NCBI GenBank assembly: GCA_004563715.1
Contig: SIRX01000152.1
Location: 1 to 47,186, forward strand
DNA length: 47,186 nt
DNA from: Actinomycetota bacterium
Lineage (GTDB): Bacteria; Actinomycetota; Rubrobacteria; Rubrobacterales; Rubrobacteraceae
Direction of reading: 5' to 3'
This document shows, piece after piece, positions 41,031-47,186 of the stretch. The translations under genes and the position numbers were made by a program. Each line of letters starts with the position of its first letter. Position 1 is the stretch's first letter. The notes beneath the pieces were generated by a model that was given only the letters and a program-made list of their open reading frames with translations, was not told the DNA's origin and did not search any database.

Positions 41031-42179
41031 GTGAGCGCCCTGGACCTGTTTATAGCCCTCTTCGTCGTCCTGGTCGTGCTCCGGGGCGTCCGGACGGGCT
41101 TTCTGGGCGGGGTCTTCTCCCTGGCCGGGGTGGTGCTGGGCGTCTCTCTGGGCTCCCGGATAGCGCCGATGCTGGTGCCCGAGAACGAGGGGCTCATCTT
41201 CCGGGCGGGGATCACGCTGGCCAGCATCCTGGCGTTCGCCATACTGGGGGACGTTCTGGCGCGGGCCGTTGGAAGCTCGATCCGGGCGCGGCTCCGGAGC
41301 CCGGCTTCCGAGAGGCTGGACGGCCTGGGCGGCGCGGCGCTCGGGCTGGCGCTCTCGCTGACGCTGGTGTGGGTGACGGGCCTCTTCGTGCTCCAGGCCC
41401 CGACGCTGGCGGGCCTGCATCCGACGGTCAACGACTCCCGGATACTACAGGTTCTGAACGAACGCATGCCCAGCCGGTTCTTTACGGAGGCCGTGTCCAA
41501 GCTGGACCCGCTGCCCCAGATCCGGGCCCCCCGGGCCGACGTGGACGAGCCGGTGGCGGACATCGTCCAGGACCCCGACGTGATCGACGCGGCCTCCCGG
41601 ACGGTCCGGATCACGGGCGTGGCCTGCGGCTACGGGGTAGAGGGCTCGGGCTGGGTGGCCGCCCCGAACCTCGTGGTGACCAACGCGCACGTGGTGGCCG
41701 GCGAATCCGTGACCCACGTGCAGGCCGGTGGCACGGGGCCGCGCAAAAAGGCCCGCGTGGTCTACTTCGACGAGAAAAACGACATAGCCATGCTCCGCGT
41801 CCGGCAACTCGGGCTCTCCCCGCTGCCGGTGGACGAGCCCGCACCCGGCGAGCCGGTGGCGGTGCTCGGTTTCCCGGAGAACGGTCCCCTGGATATCCGC
41901 CCGGGGCGCACGGGGGAGACGCGGCGCGTGATCTCCACCGACGCCTACAACAACGGACCCGTGGAACGGACCGTGACCAGCTTCCGCGTCTACGTCCGGC
42001 CCGGCAACTCCGGCGGCCCCGCCGTGAACGAGGACGGCGAGGTGGTCTCGACCATCTTCGCCAGCCGGGCCGACTCGAAGAGCTCCGGCTACGGGGTCCC
42101 CTCCCAGCTCGTCCAGCAGCAGATCGAAGACCTCGGCGGCCGCGCCAGGACCGTCAGCACCGGACCTTGCATCAACTGA
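41031..42179 (+). CDS. marP: MarP-like membrane serine protease (CvpA domain plus trypsin fold)
   Basis: 382 residues. Four N-terminal helices form a CvpA domain (residues 1-125); then comes an external chymotrypsin-like protease with His220 (TNAHVV), Asp251 (KNDIAML) and Ser327 (RPGNSGGP). Cys199 and Cys380 lie where MarP of Mycobacterium has its stabilising disulfide. In mycobacteria MarP supports acid and oxidative stress resistance through cell-wall enzymes. GTG 41031, 7 bases after TAGAAT, fits a leaderless mRNA. The end overlaps the sulfotransferase gene. Confidence 0.92.
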   Translation: MSALDLFIALFVVLVVLRGVRTGFLGGVFSLAGVVLGVSLGSRIAPMLVPENEGLIFRAGITLASILAFAILGDVLARAVGSSIRARLRSPASERLDGLGGAALGLALSLTLVWVTGLFVLQAPTLAGLHPTVNDSRILQVLNERMPSRFFTEAVSKLDPLPQIRAPRADVDEPVADIVQDPDVIDAASRTVRITGVACGYGVEGSGWVAAPNLVVTNAHVVAGESVTHVQAGGTGPRKKARVVYFDEKNDIAMLRVRQLGLSPLPVDEPAPGEPVAVLGFPENGPLDIRPGRTGETRRVISTDAYNNGPVERTVTSFRVYVRPGNSGGPAVNEDGEVVSTIFASRADSKSSGYGVPSQLVQQQIEDLGGRARTVSTGPCIN

Positions 42180-42943
42180 GCGGCGAGGAAAACGCCGGCC
42201 TCGCGGTGATCGGGGCCGGCTTCGGCCGCACCGGCACGATGTCCTTGAAGGCCGCGCTCGAAGAGCTGGGCTTCGGCCCCTGCTACCACATGACCGAGGT
42301 CTTCGAGAACCCGGAGCACGTGGAGCTGTGGGAGGCCGCCGCGCGAGGCGAGCCCGTAAACTGGGAAGAGGTCTTCGGCGGCTACCGGGCGGCCGTGGAC
42401 TGGCCCGCCGCCGCGTTCTACGAGGAGTTGATGGCGCGGTACCCCGAGGCCCGGGTCGTCCTCACCGTCCGGGACGCGGACCGCTGGTACGAGAGCGCCC
42501 GGAGCACCATCTACGGTATCCGCGGGCTCGCCGCCTCGCCCGCGTTCACGGTTGCATCCTGGTTCGTGCCGCGCCTGAGGAACCTCCGCCGCGCCGCGCT
42601 GATGGCCGGCGAGCTCATCTGGGACGGCGTGTTCGACGGGAGGTTCGAAGACCGGCGCCACGCTATCGGGGTCTACGAGCGCTGGAACGAGGAGGTCCGC
42701 CGCCGCGTGCCGGCACACAGGCTCCTCGTTTACGAGGTGAAGGAGGGCTGGGGGCCATTGTGCGGCTTCCTGGAGGTCGACGTACCGGAAGGCAAGCCTT
42801 TTCCGCACCTAAACGACGGGGCCTCGTTCCGGAGGACGGTCCGCCGCCGGCTCCACCTGGCCTCGGCGGCCTTCGTCCTTCTGGCGCTCGTTCCGCCGCT
42901 GGTCTACGCCTTCGCCCGCAGGAGGCTCGGGAAGACCGGCTAG
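42167..42943 (+). CDS. Sulfotransferase family protein with C-terminal membrane helix
   Basis: 258 residues from TTG 42167. The PAPS-binding loop is GFGRTGTMSLKAALEELG, followed by CYHMTEVFENPEH and LTVRDADRWYESA, as in the sulfotransferase_4 family. One C-terminal helix (LASAAFVLLALVPPLVYAFA) ends in RRRLGK, suggesting a membrane tail anchor. The start is uncertain: TTG 42167 overlaps marP by 13 bases, and GTG 42206 would begin just before the P-loop. Substrate unknown. Confidence 0.82.
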   Translation: MHQLSGEENAGLAVIGAGFGRTGTMSLKAALEELGFGPCYHMTEVFENPEHVELWEAAARGEPVNWEEVFGGYRAAVDWPAAAFYEELMARYPEARVVLTVRDADRWYESARSTIYGIRGLAASPAFTVASWFVPRLRNLRRAALMAGELIWDGVFDGRFEDRRHAIGVYERWNEEVRRRVPAHRLLVYEVKEGWGPLCGFLEVDVPEGKPFPHLNDGASFRRTVRRRLHLASAAFVLLALVPPLVYAFARRRLGKTG

Positions 42944-43131
42944 CGGGCCTCTTCGCGGATAATCTTCTCCAGCTCCAGCCGGCTCCGGTTGAGCTCGGCC
43001 TCGACGGTCGAGAGGCGGGCCAACGAAGTTTCACCCACCCGGTCGCGCTCGACCTCCTGGGCGACGGCGGAGACGGCTTCCTCGATGGCGGTCACGGCGC
43101 TCTCCAGCCGCATCAAACCTTCGGCGTCCAT
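42940..43131 (-). CDS. Small coiled-coil protein
   Basis: 63 residues, nearly all helical and charged (MDAEGLMRLESAVTAIEEAV, then VERDRVGETSLARLSTVEAELNRSRLELEKIIREEAR), fitting a coiled coil. An earlier ATG at 43167 is possible and would overlap the previous gene by 23 bases. No family recognised. Confidence 0.55.
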   Translation of the reverse strand: MDAEGLMRLESAVTAIEEAVSAVAQEVERDRVGETSLARLSTVEAELNRSRLELEKIIREEAR

Positions 43132-43144
43132 AGCAGAGATGGTA

Positions 43145-43375
43145 CTATCGGGCTCCTCGCCGCGCATTTATCCGCTCGGCGGAGCGGTAGGCGTCGTAGA
43201 CGGCGTAGACCAGGACTATGGGGTACGTGATAAAGCCGATCAGCACGTTCATCAGCAGGACGTTGATAGCCTGCAGAACCACCAGGAACAGGCCCTTCAA
43301 GATCTGGCCGTTGTAGATCTGTCCCAGTCCCTGGATCAGGAAGCTCAAGACCGCCGCTATGCCCGGGCTTTTCAT
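43145..43375 (-). CDS. Small TM2-like membrane protein
   Basis: 76 residues with two hydrophobic helices. GIAAVLSFLIQGLGQIYNGQILKGL is the TM2-domain signature, followed by the helix ITYPIVLVYAVYDAY, which ends with the conserved D-A-Y motif. AAGGCGGCGAG precedes the ATG, a modest ribosome site. Role unknown. Confidence 0.7.
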   Translation of the reverse strand: MKSPGIAAVLSFLIQGLGQIYNGQILKGLFLVVLQAINVLLMNVLIGFITYPIVLVYAVYDAYRSAERINARRGAR

Positions 43376-43442
43376 CGTTGCTCGCCGCCTTTCTGTGGAG
43401 CTTTTGTAAGGATGCCTACGGATAAGTGTACGCGGAACCGGC

Positions 43443-43862
43443 CTACGGGTTGCGCTTTTTGTGCAGCTCCTTGAGCCGCTGGTACTCTTCGTCCTCGGCC
43501 GCGGCGCGCCACTTTTTGTAAAAGGTCTCCGCCGCCCGGCTTTTTTCCGGGTCGGGGGTCTCTAGCGGGCGGTTCTTGTTTCCACCCTTATGCTTGGCGT
43601 AGCGCCGCGCCCGGGTGTAGCCCATCTGCAGGTACTTACGGGCCACGTCCATCCCGACGAAGTCTTCCGCGGCCCGGTACTCCAGGAACTTGCCGTAGAT
43701 GGCCTCCGAGGACTCCCGGGCGGCCTCCCCGGTCTTGAAGCTCCAGAGAGGCAGCAGCTCTCCCTTGTAGGGCTCGGCGTGAAAGACACCCTGCTCTCCC
43801 CGGCCGATCCGGTACGCTTCCGGGTGCTCGCGCAGGTCTATGCCGTCGTAGGGATAGCTCAC
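43443..43862 (-). CDS. DUF4385 family protein
   Basis: 139 residues. YRIGRGEQGVFHAEPYKGELLPLWSF and the block DFVGMDVARKYLQMGYTRARRYAKHKGG match the DUF4385 family, whose function is unknown; the Lys/Arg-rich C terminus may bind nucleic acid. GTG at 43862 has no Shine-Dalgarno, and TATACT lies 6 bases upstream, so the mRNA may be leaderless. It is divergent from the nucleotidyltransferase. Confidence 0.82.
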   Translation of the reverse strand: MSYPYDGIDLREHPEAYRIGRGEQGVFHAEPYKGELLPLWSFKTGEAARESSEAIYGKFLEYRAAEDFVGMDVARKYLQMGYTRARRYAKHKGGNKNRPLETPDPEKSRAAETFYKKWRAAAEDEEYQRLKELHKKRNP

Positions 43863-43863
43863 A

Positions 43864-43880
43864 GGCCAAGTATATTGGCC
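43864..43880. promoter_or_regulatory. Palindrome embedding the DUF4385 promoter -10
   Basis: GGCCAAGTATATTGGCC has 6-base inverted arms around GTATA. On the minus strand TATACT (43874-43869) inside it is the -10 of the DUF4385 gene, 6 bases from its GTG. A repressor bound to the dyad would block this start directly. Confidence 0.55.
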
Positions 43881-43900
43881 CTGGCGCCGGATAGAACGGT

Positions 43901-43906
43901 TATTCT
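43901..43906 (+). promoter_or_regulatory. -10 element of a probable leaderless nucleotidyltransferase mRNA
   Basis: TATTCT, 7 bases before ATG 43914, with no Shine-Dalgarno between. Confidence 0.45.
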
Positions 43907-43913
43907 TACACCG

Positions 43914-44771
43914 ATGGCGGCGGACCCTTCCATAGTGCTTGCGAGGGAGGTTGCGTCCCGGCTCGGGGAGGTCGAGGGCGTCGCCGCCGTCGCGCTCGGC
44001 GGCTCGTGGGCCCGCGGGGAGGCCCACCCCGACTCGGACGTGGACCTCGGCGTCTACTATCGGCCGGGCCGCCGGCCGGCCGTCGAGGCCCTCCGGCGTT
44101 TGGCCCGGGAGCTGGACGACCGGCACCTCCCGGACCTCGTGACGGAGTTCGGGGAGTGGGGACCCTGGATCGACGGCGGGGGCTGGCTCCGGGTCCGGAG
44201 CCGGCCGGTAGACTGGCTCTACCGCGACCTGGGCCTGATGGAGCGGGTGATCTCGGCGTGCCGGGCCGGGCAGACCGCCTGCCACTACCAGCCCGGCCAC
44301 CCGCACGGCTTCCACACCCACATCTACCTGGGGGAGATCCACCACGGCCAGCCGCTCCACGACCCAAACGGTGAGCTCTCGTCCCTGAAGAAGCTCGTCG
44401 CAGACTACCCGCCGCGTCTCCGGCGCGCGATCGTGGATAAGTACCTCTGGGAAGCCGGCTTCGCGCTCGATACCTGCCGCAAGCCGGCCGAACGGGGCGA
44501 CGTTTTCTACGTCTCCGGGTGTCTGTTCCGGTGCGCGGCCTGCCTGGTGCAGGTGCTGTTCGCGCTCAACGAACGCTACTTCGTAAACGAGAAGGGCGCG
44601 CTGGACGCCGTGGAGTCCTTCGGGATCAAACCAGCGGGGTTCGGCGAAACGGTCTCCGGGACGCTCGCCGGGCCGGGCAGCACCCCGGACGGGTTGCGCG
44701 CGAGCCTGAAGCGGCTCGAATGCCTGCTCCGGGAGACGGAGGGGCTCTCTACCGGCGCCCCCGAGTTGTGA
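43914..44771 (+). CDS. Nucleotidyltransferase-domain protein
   Basis: 285 residues. VALGGSWARGEAHPDSDVDLGVYY is the pol-beta nucleotidyltransferase signature with the two Asp ligands. The C-terminal half is helical with Cys residues and no clear second motif, in the manner of DUF4037/aminoglycoside-nucleotidyltransferase-like enzymes; substrate unknown. ATG 43914 is chosen because the frame upstream is Arg-rich and TATTCT lies 7 bases before it. Confidence 0.82.
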   Translation: MAADPSIVLAREVASRLGEVEGVAAVALGGSWARGEAHPDSDVDLGVYYRPGRRPAVEALRRLARELDDRHLPDLVTEFGEWGPWIDGGGWLRVRSRPVDWLYRDLGLMERVISACRAGQTACHYQPGHPHGFHTHIYLGEIHHGQPLHDPNGELSSLKKLVADYPPRLRRAIVDKYLWEAGFALDTCRKPAERGDVFYVSGCLFRCAACLVQVLFALNERYFVNEKGALDAVESFGIKPAGFGETVSGTLAGPGSTPDGLRASLKRLECLLRETEGLSTGAPEL

Positions 44772-44780
44772 TAAACATTC

Positions 44781-44801
44781 CATACCGAAGTGTCCGGTAT
44801 G
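44781..44801. promoter_or_regulatory. Inverted repeat upstream of ppk2
   Basis: CATACCG and CGGTATG are separated by 7 bases, in the 46-base gap before ppk2. It could be an operator or a hairpin in the leader. Confidence 0.45.
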
Positions 44802-44817
44802 AGAGTCGGCGAGATTT

Positions 44818-45723
44818 GTGAGGGAGACGGTGACGAAGGCGAAAAAGAAGAACAAGGGCAAGGCCGGTGGCCGCGTGGCGCAGGGCATGGCGGAGGCGGA
44901 CCGGGCGGTGGAAGGGGCCGTAGACGGGCTCGCGCGCAACAAAGCTGGCAGGCTCAAGCGCGCGGTGTACGAGGCGGAGTTGACGAGGCTCCAGATCGAG
45001 CTGGTCAAGCTTCAGGAGTACATCAAGGAAGAGGGGATGAGGGTCGTGGTCGTGTTCGAGGGGCGCGACGCGGCGGGGAAGGGCGGCGCGATCAAGCGCA
45101 TCCAGGACGCGATGAACCCGCGCGTGTGCCGCATCGCCGCCCTGCCGGCCCCGAGCGACCGCGAACGAACCCAGTGGTACTTCCAGCGCTACGTGGCCGA
45201 GCTGCCCTCGGCCGGGGAGATGGTGCTGTTCGACCGCTCCTGGTACAACCGCGCCGGCGTCGAGCGCGTCATGGGCTTCTGCACGGAGGAGGAGTACCAG
45301 GAGTTCCTGCGGGCTACCCCGCTGTTCGAGGAGATGCTGATACGCTCGAACATCAAGCTCATCAAGTACTGGTTCTCCGTCTCCGACGAGGAGCAGGAGC
45401 GTCGCTTCCAGGCCCGGCTCGCCGACCCGAGCAAGCACTGGAAGCTGAGCCCGATGGACCTGGAGTCTCGCAAGCGCTGGGTCGAGTACTCCCGGGCCAA
45501 GGACATCATGTTCGCGCACACCGACACGAAGCTGTCCCCCTGGTGGGTCGTCGAGGCCGACGTCAAGCGGCACGCGCGGCTGAACACCATCAACCACCTG
45601 CTCTCCAGCATCCCATACGATTACGAGCCGAAGCCGCCGCTCAAGCTACCCGAGCGTCAGGACGACACCGGCTACGTACGCCCGCCGCGCGAGACCATGC
45701 GCTACGTGCCGGAGGTCTACTAG
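44818..45723 (+). CDS. ppk2: Polyphosphate kinase 2 (PPK2)
   Basis: 301 residues of the PPK2 family. Walker A is GRDAAGKGG (82-90), Walker B is VLFDRSWYNRAGVE (136-149), and lid residues are in EEQERRFQARLADP. It transfers phosphate between polyphosphate and nucleotides; the subclass is not certain from sequence alone. The N-terminal 45 residues are Lys-rich and variable. GTG 44830 is an alternative start close to an AGGGAG. Its TAG shares bases with the stop of the convergent debranching enzyme. Confidence 0.93.
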   Translation: MRETVTKAKKKNKGKAGGRVAQGMAEADRAVEGAVDGLARNKAGRLKRAVYEAELTRLQIELVKLQEYIKEEGMRVVVVFEGRDAAGKGGAIKRIQDAMNPRVCRIAALPAPSDRERTQWYFQRYVAELPSAGEMVLFDRSWYNRAGVERVMGFCTEEEYQEFLRATPLFEEMLIRSNIKLIKYWFSVSDEEQERRFQARLADPSKHWKLSPMDLESRKRWVEYSRAKDIMFAHTDTKLSPWWVVEADVKRHARLNTINHLLSSIPYDYEPKPPLKLPERQDDTGYVRPPRETMRYVPEVY

Positions 45724-47186
45724 AAGGACGGATCCCCGGCGCCCGGGAACACGGACTTGGGCGCCCGGACCTCCCGCAGGTAGCCTTCCGGCCCCGTCTC
45801 CTCCGGCGGTGGGCCGTCGGGCTCGATCCCGAGCACCGCGCGCACGAGCAGGGGCGTGGTCCCCGCCGCCCACGCCTGCGGGCTGCACGAGGTCGGGTAC
45901 TCTACGGGCTTGCTTTCTTCCTCCCGGGTATGTCCCCCGAAGACCTCCGGGAGCCGGTAGCCGAAGTGCGGGGCGGCGTCGAGGAGCGCGGCCGCGATGC
46001 GGCTGGCTTCTCTATGGAAGCCGTAGCAGGCGAGGCCGTGGGCGATCAGGGCGTTGTCGTGCGGCCAGACGGAGCCGTTGTGGTATGAGACCGGGTCGTA
46101 GCCGCCCTCTCCCTCGGCCATGGTCCGCACGCCCCAGCCGCTGAATAGCCTCTCGCCCAGGAGCCGGTCCGCGACGGCCCGCGCCTTTTCCGGCGGCAAG
46201 AGGCCGCTCCAGAGCAGGTGTCCGGGGTTCGAGGTTATGGAGTCCACCTGGCGGCCTTCCCCGTCCAGGGCGAGGGCGTAGTAGCTGCGATCCTCCATCC
46301 AGTAGTCGCGGTCGAAGCGCGCTTTCAGCTCTCCGGCTTTCTCGCGGAGGTCGGCGGCCAGGGCTTTGTCCTCCCAGATCTCCTCCGCGAGCCCGGCGGT
46401 CCGCCGGAGGGCGTCGTAGACGTAGCCCTGCACCTCGCAGGGAGCCACAGGGGGTTCGGCGAGGGTACCGTCGCGGAAGAGCATGGAGTCGTAGTGGTCT
46501 TTCCAGCCCTGGTTCCGGAGGCCCTCGGTAGAGCGGGTGGCGTAGGCCACGTAGCCGTCGCCGGTCTTGTCCGAGTGGTCGAGGATCCAGGCCAGACACC
46601 GCCGCGCCGCCCCCTCCAGCTCCCGCACGATCTCCGCGTCACCGGTCCAGCGCCAGAGCTCGTGCAGCAGGACGAGAAAGAGCGGGGTGGCGTCGGCGGT
46701 CCCGTAGTACGGGGAGTGGGGGACCTCCCCGAAGCGGGCCAGCTCCCCGGAACGCAGCTCGTGCGGGATCTTGCCGGGCTCCGCGTCGGTGAAGTCGTCG
46801 CGGACCGTAGCCTGGTGGCGGGCGAGCGCCCGCAGCGTGTTGCGCGCCGGCTCGGACCCGAGCAGCATGGTCTGGTACGCGGTGATCAGGGCGTCCCGCC
46901 CGAAAAGGGCCATGTACCACGGCGACCCCGCCGCCGGGACCAGCAGCCCGTCCCCGGCGTCGAAGGCGAGCGACTCCAGGTCCTCGACGCTCTGCTCCCA
47001 CGTCCGGCGCAACGCCTCCCAGTCCGATTCCAACGCCGGGGCACCCTTGTACAGCCCCCGGGACCTGGGGACCAGGCGGACTTCTTCGCCGTCCTCCTCC
47101 AGCACCACCGAGACGAGCACCCCGCGCTCCTCCCCCGGCCCGATACGCAGGCTGAAGGAGATACTTCCCGCCTCCGCGAGCGGCTC
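45720..47186 (-). CDS. Glycogen debranching enzyme / amylo-alpha-1,6-glucosidase (5' partial)
   Basis: C-terminal 488 or so residues of a larger protein; the frame is open to the window edge, so GTG 47120 is not the start. The visible start (ISFSLRIGPGEERGVLVSVVLEEDGEEV) is the end of a beta-sandwich N-domain. Then comes an (alpha/alpha)6 barrel with SPWYMALFGRDALITAYQTML, NQGWKDHYDSMLFRDG, SVWPHDNALIAHGL and SPQAWAAGTTPLLVRAVLGI, typical of bacterial debranching-like glycosidases. It acts on glycogen or related alpha-glucans, and converges with ppk2, with stop codons overlapping at CTAG. Confidence 0.9.
   Translation of the reverse strand, partial: EPLAEAGSISFSLRIGPGEERGVLVSVVLEEDGEEVRLVPRSRGLYKGAPALESDWEALRRTWEQSVEDLESLAFDAGDGLLVPAAGSPWYMALFGRDALITAYQTMLLGSEPARNTLRALARHQATVRDDFTDAEPGKIPHELRSGELARFGEVPHSPYYGTADATPLFLVLLHELWRWTGDAEIVRELEGAARRCLAWILDHSDKTGDGYVAYATRSTEGLRNQGWKDHYDSMLFRDGTLAEPPVAPCEVQGYVYDALRRTAGLAEEIWEDKALAADLREKAGELKARFDRDYWMEDRSYYALALDGEGRQVDSITSNPGHLLWSGLLPPEKARAVADRLLGERLFSGWGVRTMAEGEGGYDPVSYHNGSVWPHDNALIAHGLACYGFHREASRIAAALLDAAPHFGYRLPEVFGGHTREEESKPVEYPTSCSPQAWAAGTTPLLVRAVLGIEPDGPPPEETGPEGYLREVRAPKSVFPGAGDPSF

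Noticed and set aside
44790-46088. Long plus-strand frame across ppk2 and the debranching gene
   Set aside because: Off-frame shadow: Arg/Gly-rich, no domain, both true genes are well supported.

Overview
The window is high-GC bacterial chromosome with very dense gene packing. Starts are often GTG or TTG, TAATG/ATGA/TTGA start-stop overlaps are common, and several genes look leaderless. The gene set (a MarP-like CvpA-protease, CsoR/CopZ/CopA, a PknB-like kinase, a PPK2, a lycopene cyclase, a form II cox cluster) suggests a deep-branching actinobacterium. Rubrobacter or a close relative is my best guess, but that is inference from gene content, not a database match.

Layout. 1-7946 (+) is a molybdenum hydroxylase operon: coxL (cut by the left edge), coxM, coxD, coxE, two XdhC-type proteins, a MocA-like Mo-cofactor cytidylyltransferase and two tandem coxG copies. 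The second coxG carries a C-terminal membrane anchor. The small iron-sulfur subunit coxS is not in the window. 7977-8747 (-) is an SDR oxidoreductase. 8901-11952 (-) is a copper operon copA-csoR-copZ with a CsoR-type operator in its promoter. 12310-14312 (-) holds a small unknown protein, a metallophosphoesterase and an alpha/beta hydrolase. 14390-15250 (+) is an EamA transporter. 15406-20239 is a branched-chain amino-acid type ABC transporter, with the binding lipoprotein divergent from livH-livM-livG-livF. 20286-22151 (+) holds signal peptidase I and a lycopene cyclase. 22177-24887 (-) is a four-gene cassette: flavodoxin, small membrane protein, DUF6544-like protein, polytopic membrane protein. 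25097-27348 holds a GNAT-like protein convergent with a Ser/Thr kinase. 27581-31053 (+) is a second copper locus: a CsoR operator, a CopB-type ATPase interrupted by an in-frame TGA, a His-containing membrane protein and a DUF305 lipoprotein. 31838-36958 is DNA repair: sbcD-sbcC (-) divergent from an HhH-GPD glycosylase (+). 36966-40940 (-) holds a secreted trypsin-like protease, two bacterial PH-domain proteins and rlmN. 41031-42943 (+) holds a MarP-like protease and a sulfotransferase. 42940-45723 holds small proteins, a DUF4385 protein, a nucleotidyltransferase and PPK2. A glycogen-debranching enzyme (-) runs off the right edge.

The most interesting signals are these. (1) A TGA sits exactly where CopB-family ATPases usually have Trp, immediately followed by an in-frame GTG. 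(2) sbcD has no ATG, GTG or TTG ahead of its first catalytic motif and seems to start at ATA. (3) Seven genes have a -10-like hexamer 6-8 nt from the start codon, a leaderless pattern. (4) Two copper loci 15 kb apart share a CsoR-type operator. (5) A near-identical TGATCA dyad lies upstream of two unrelated redox loci. (6) The coxG duplication has only one anchored copy.
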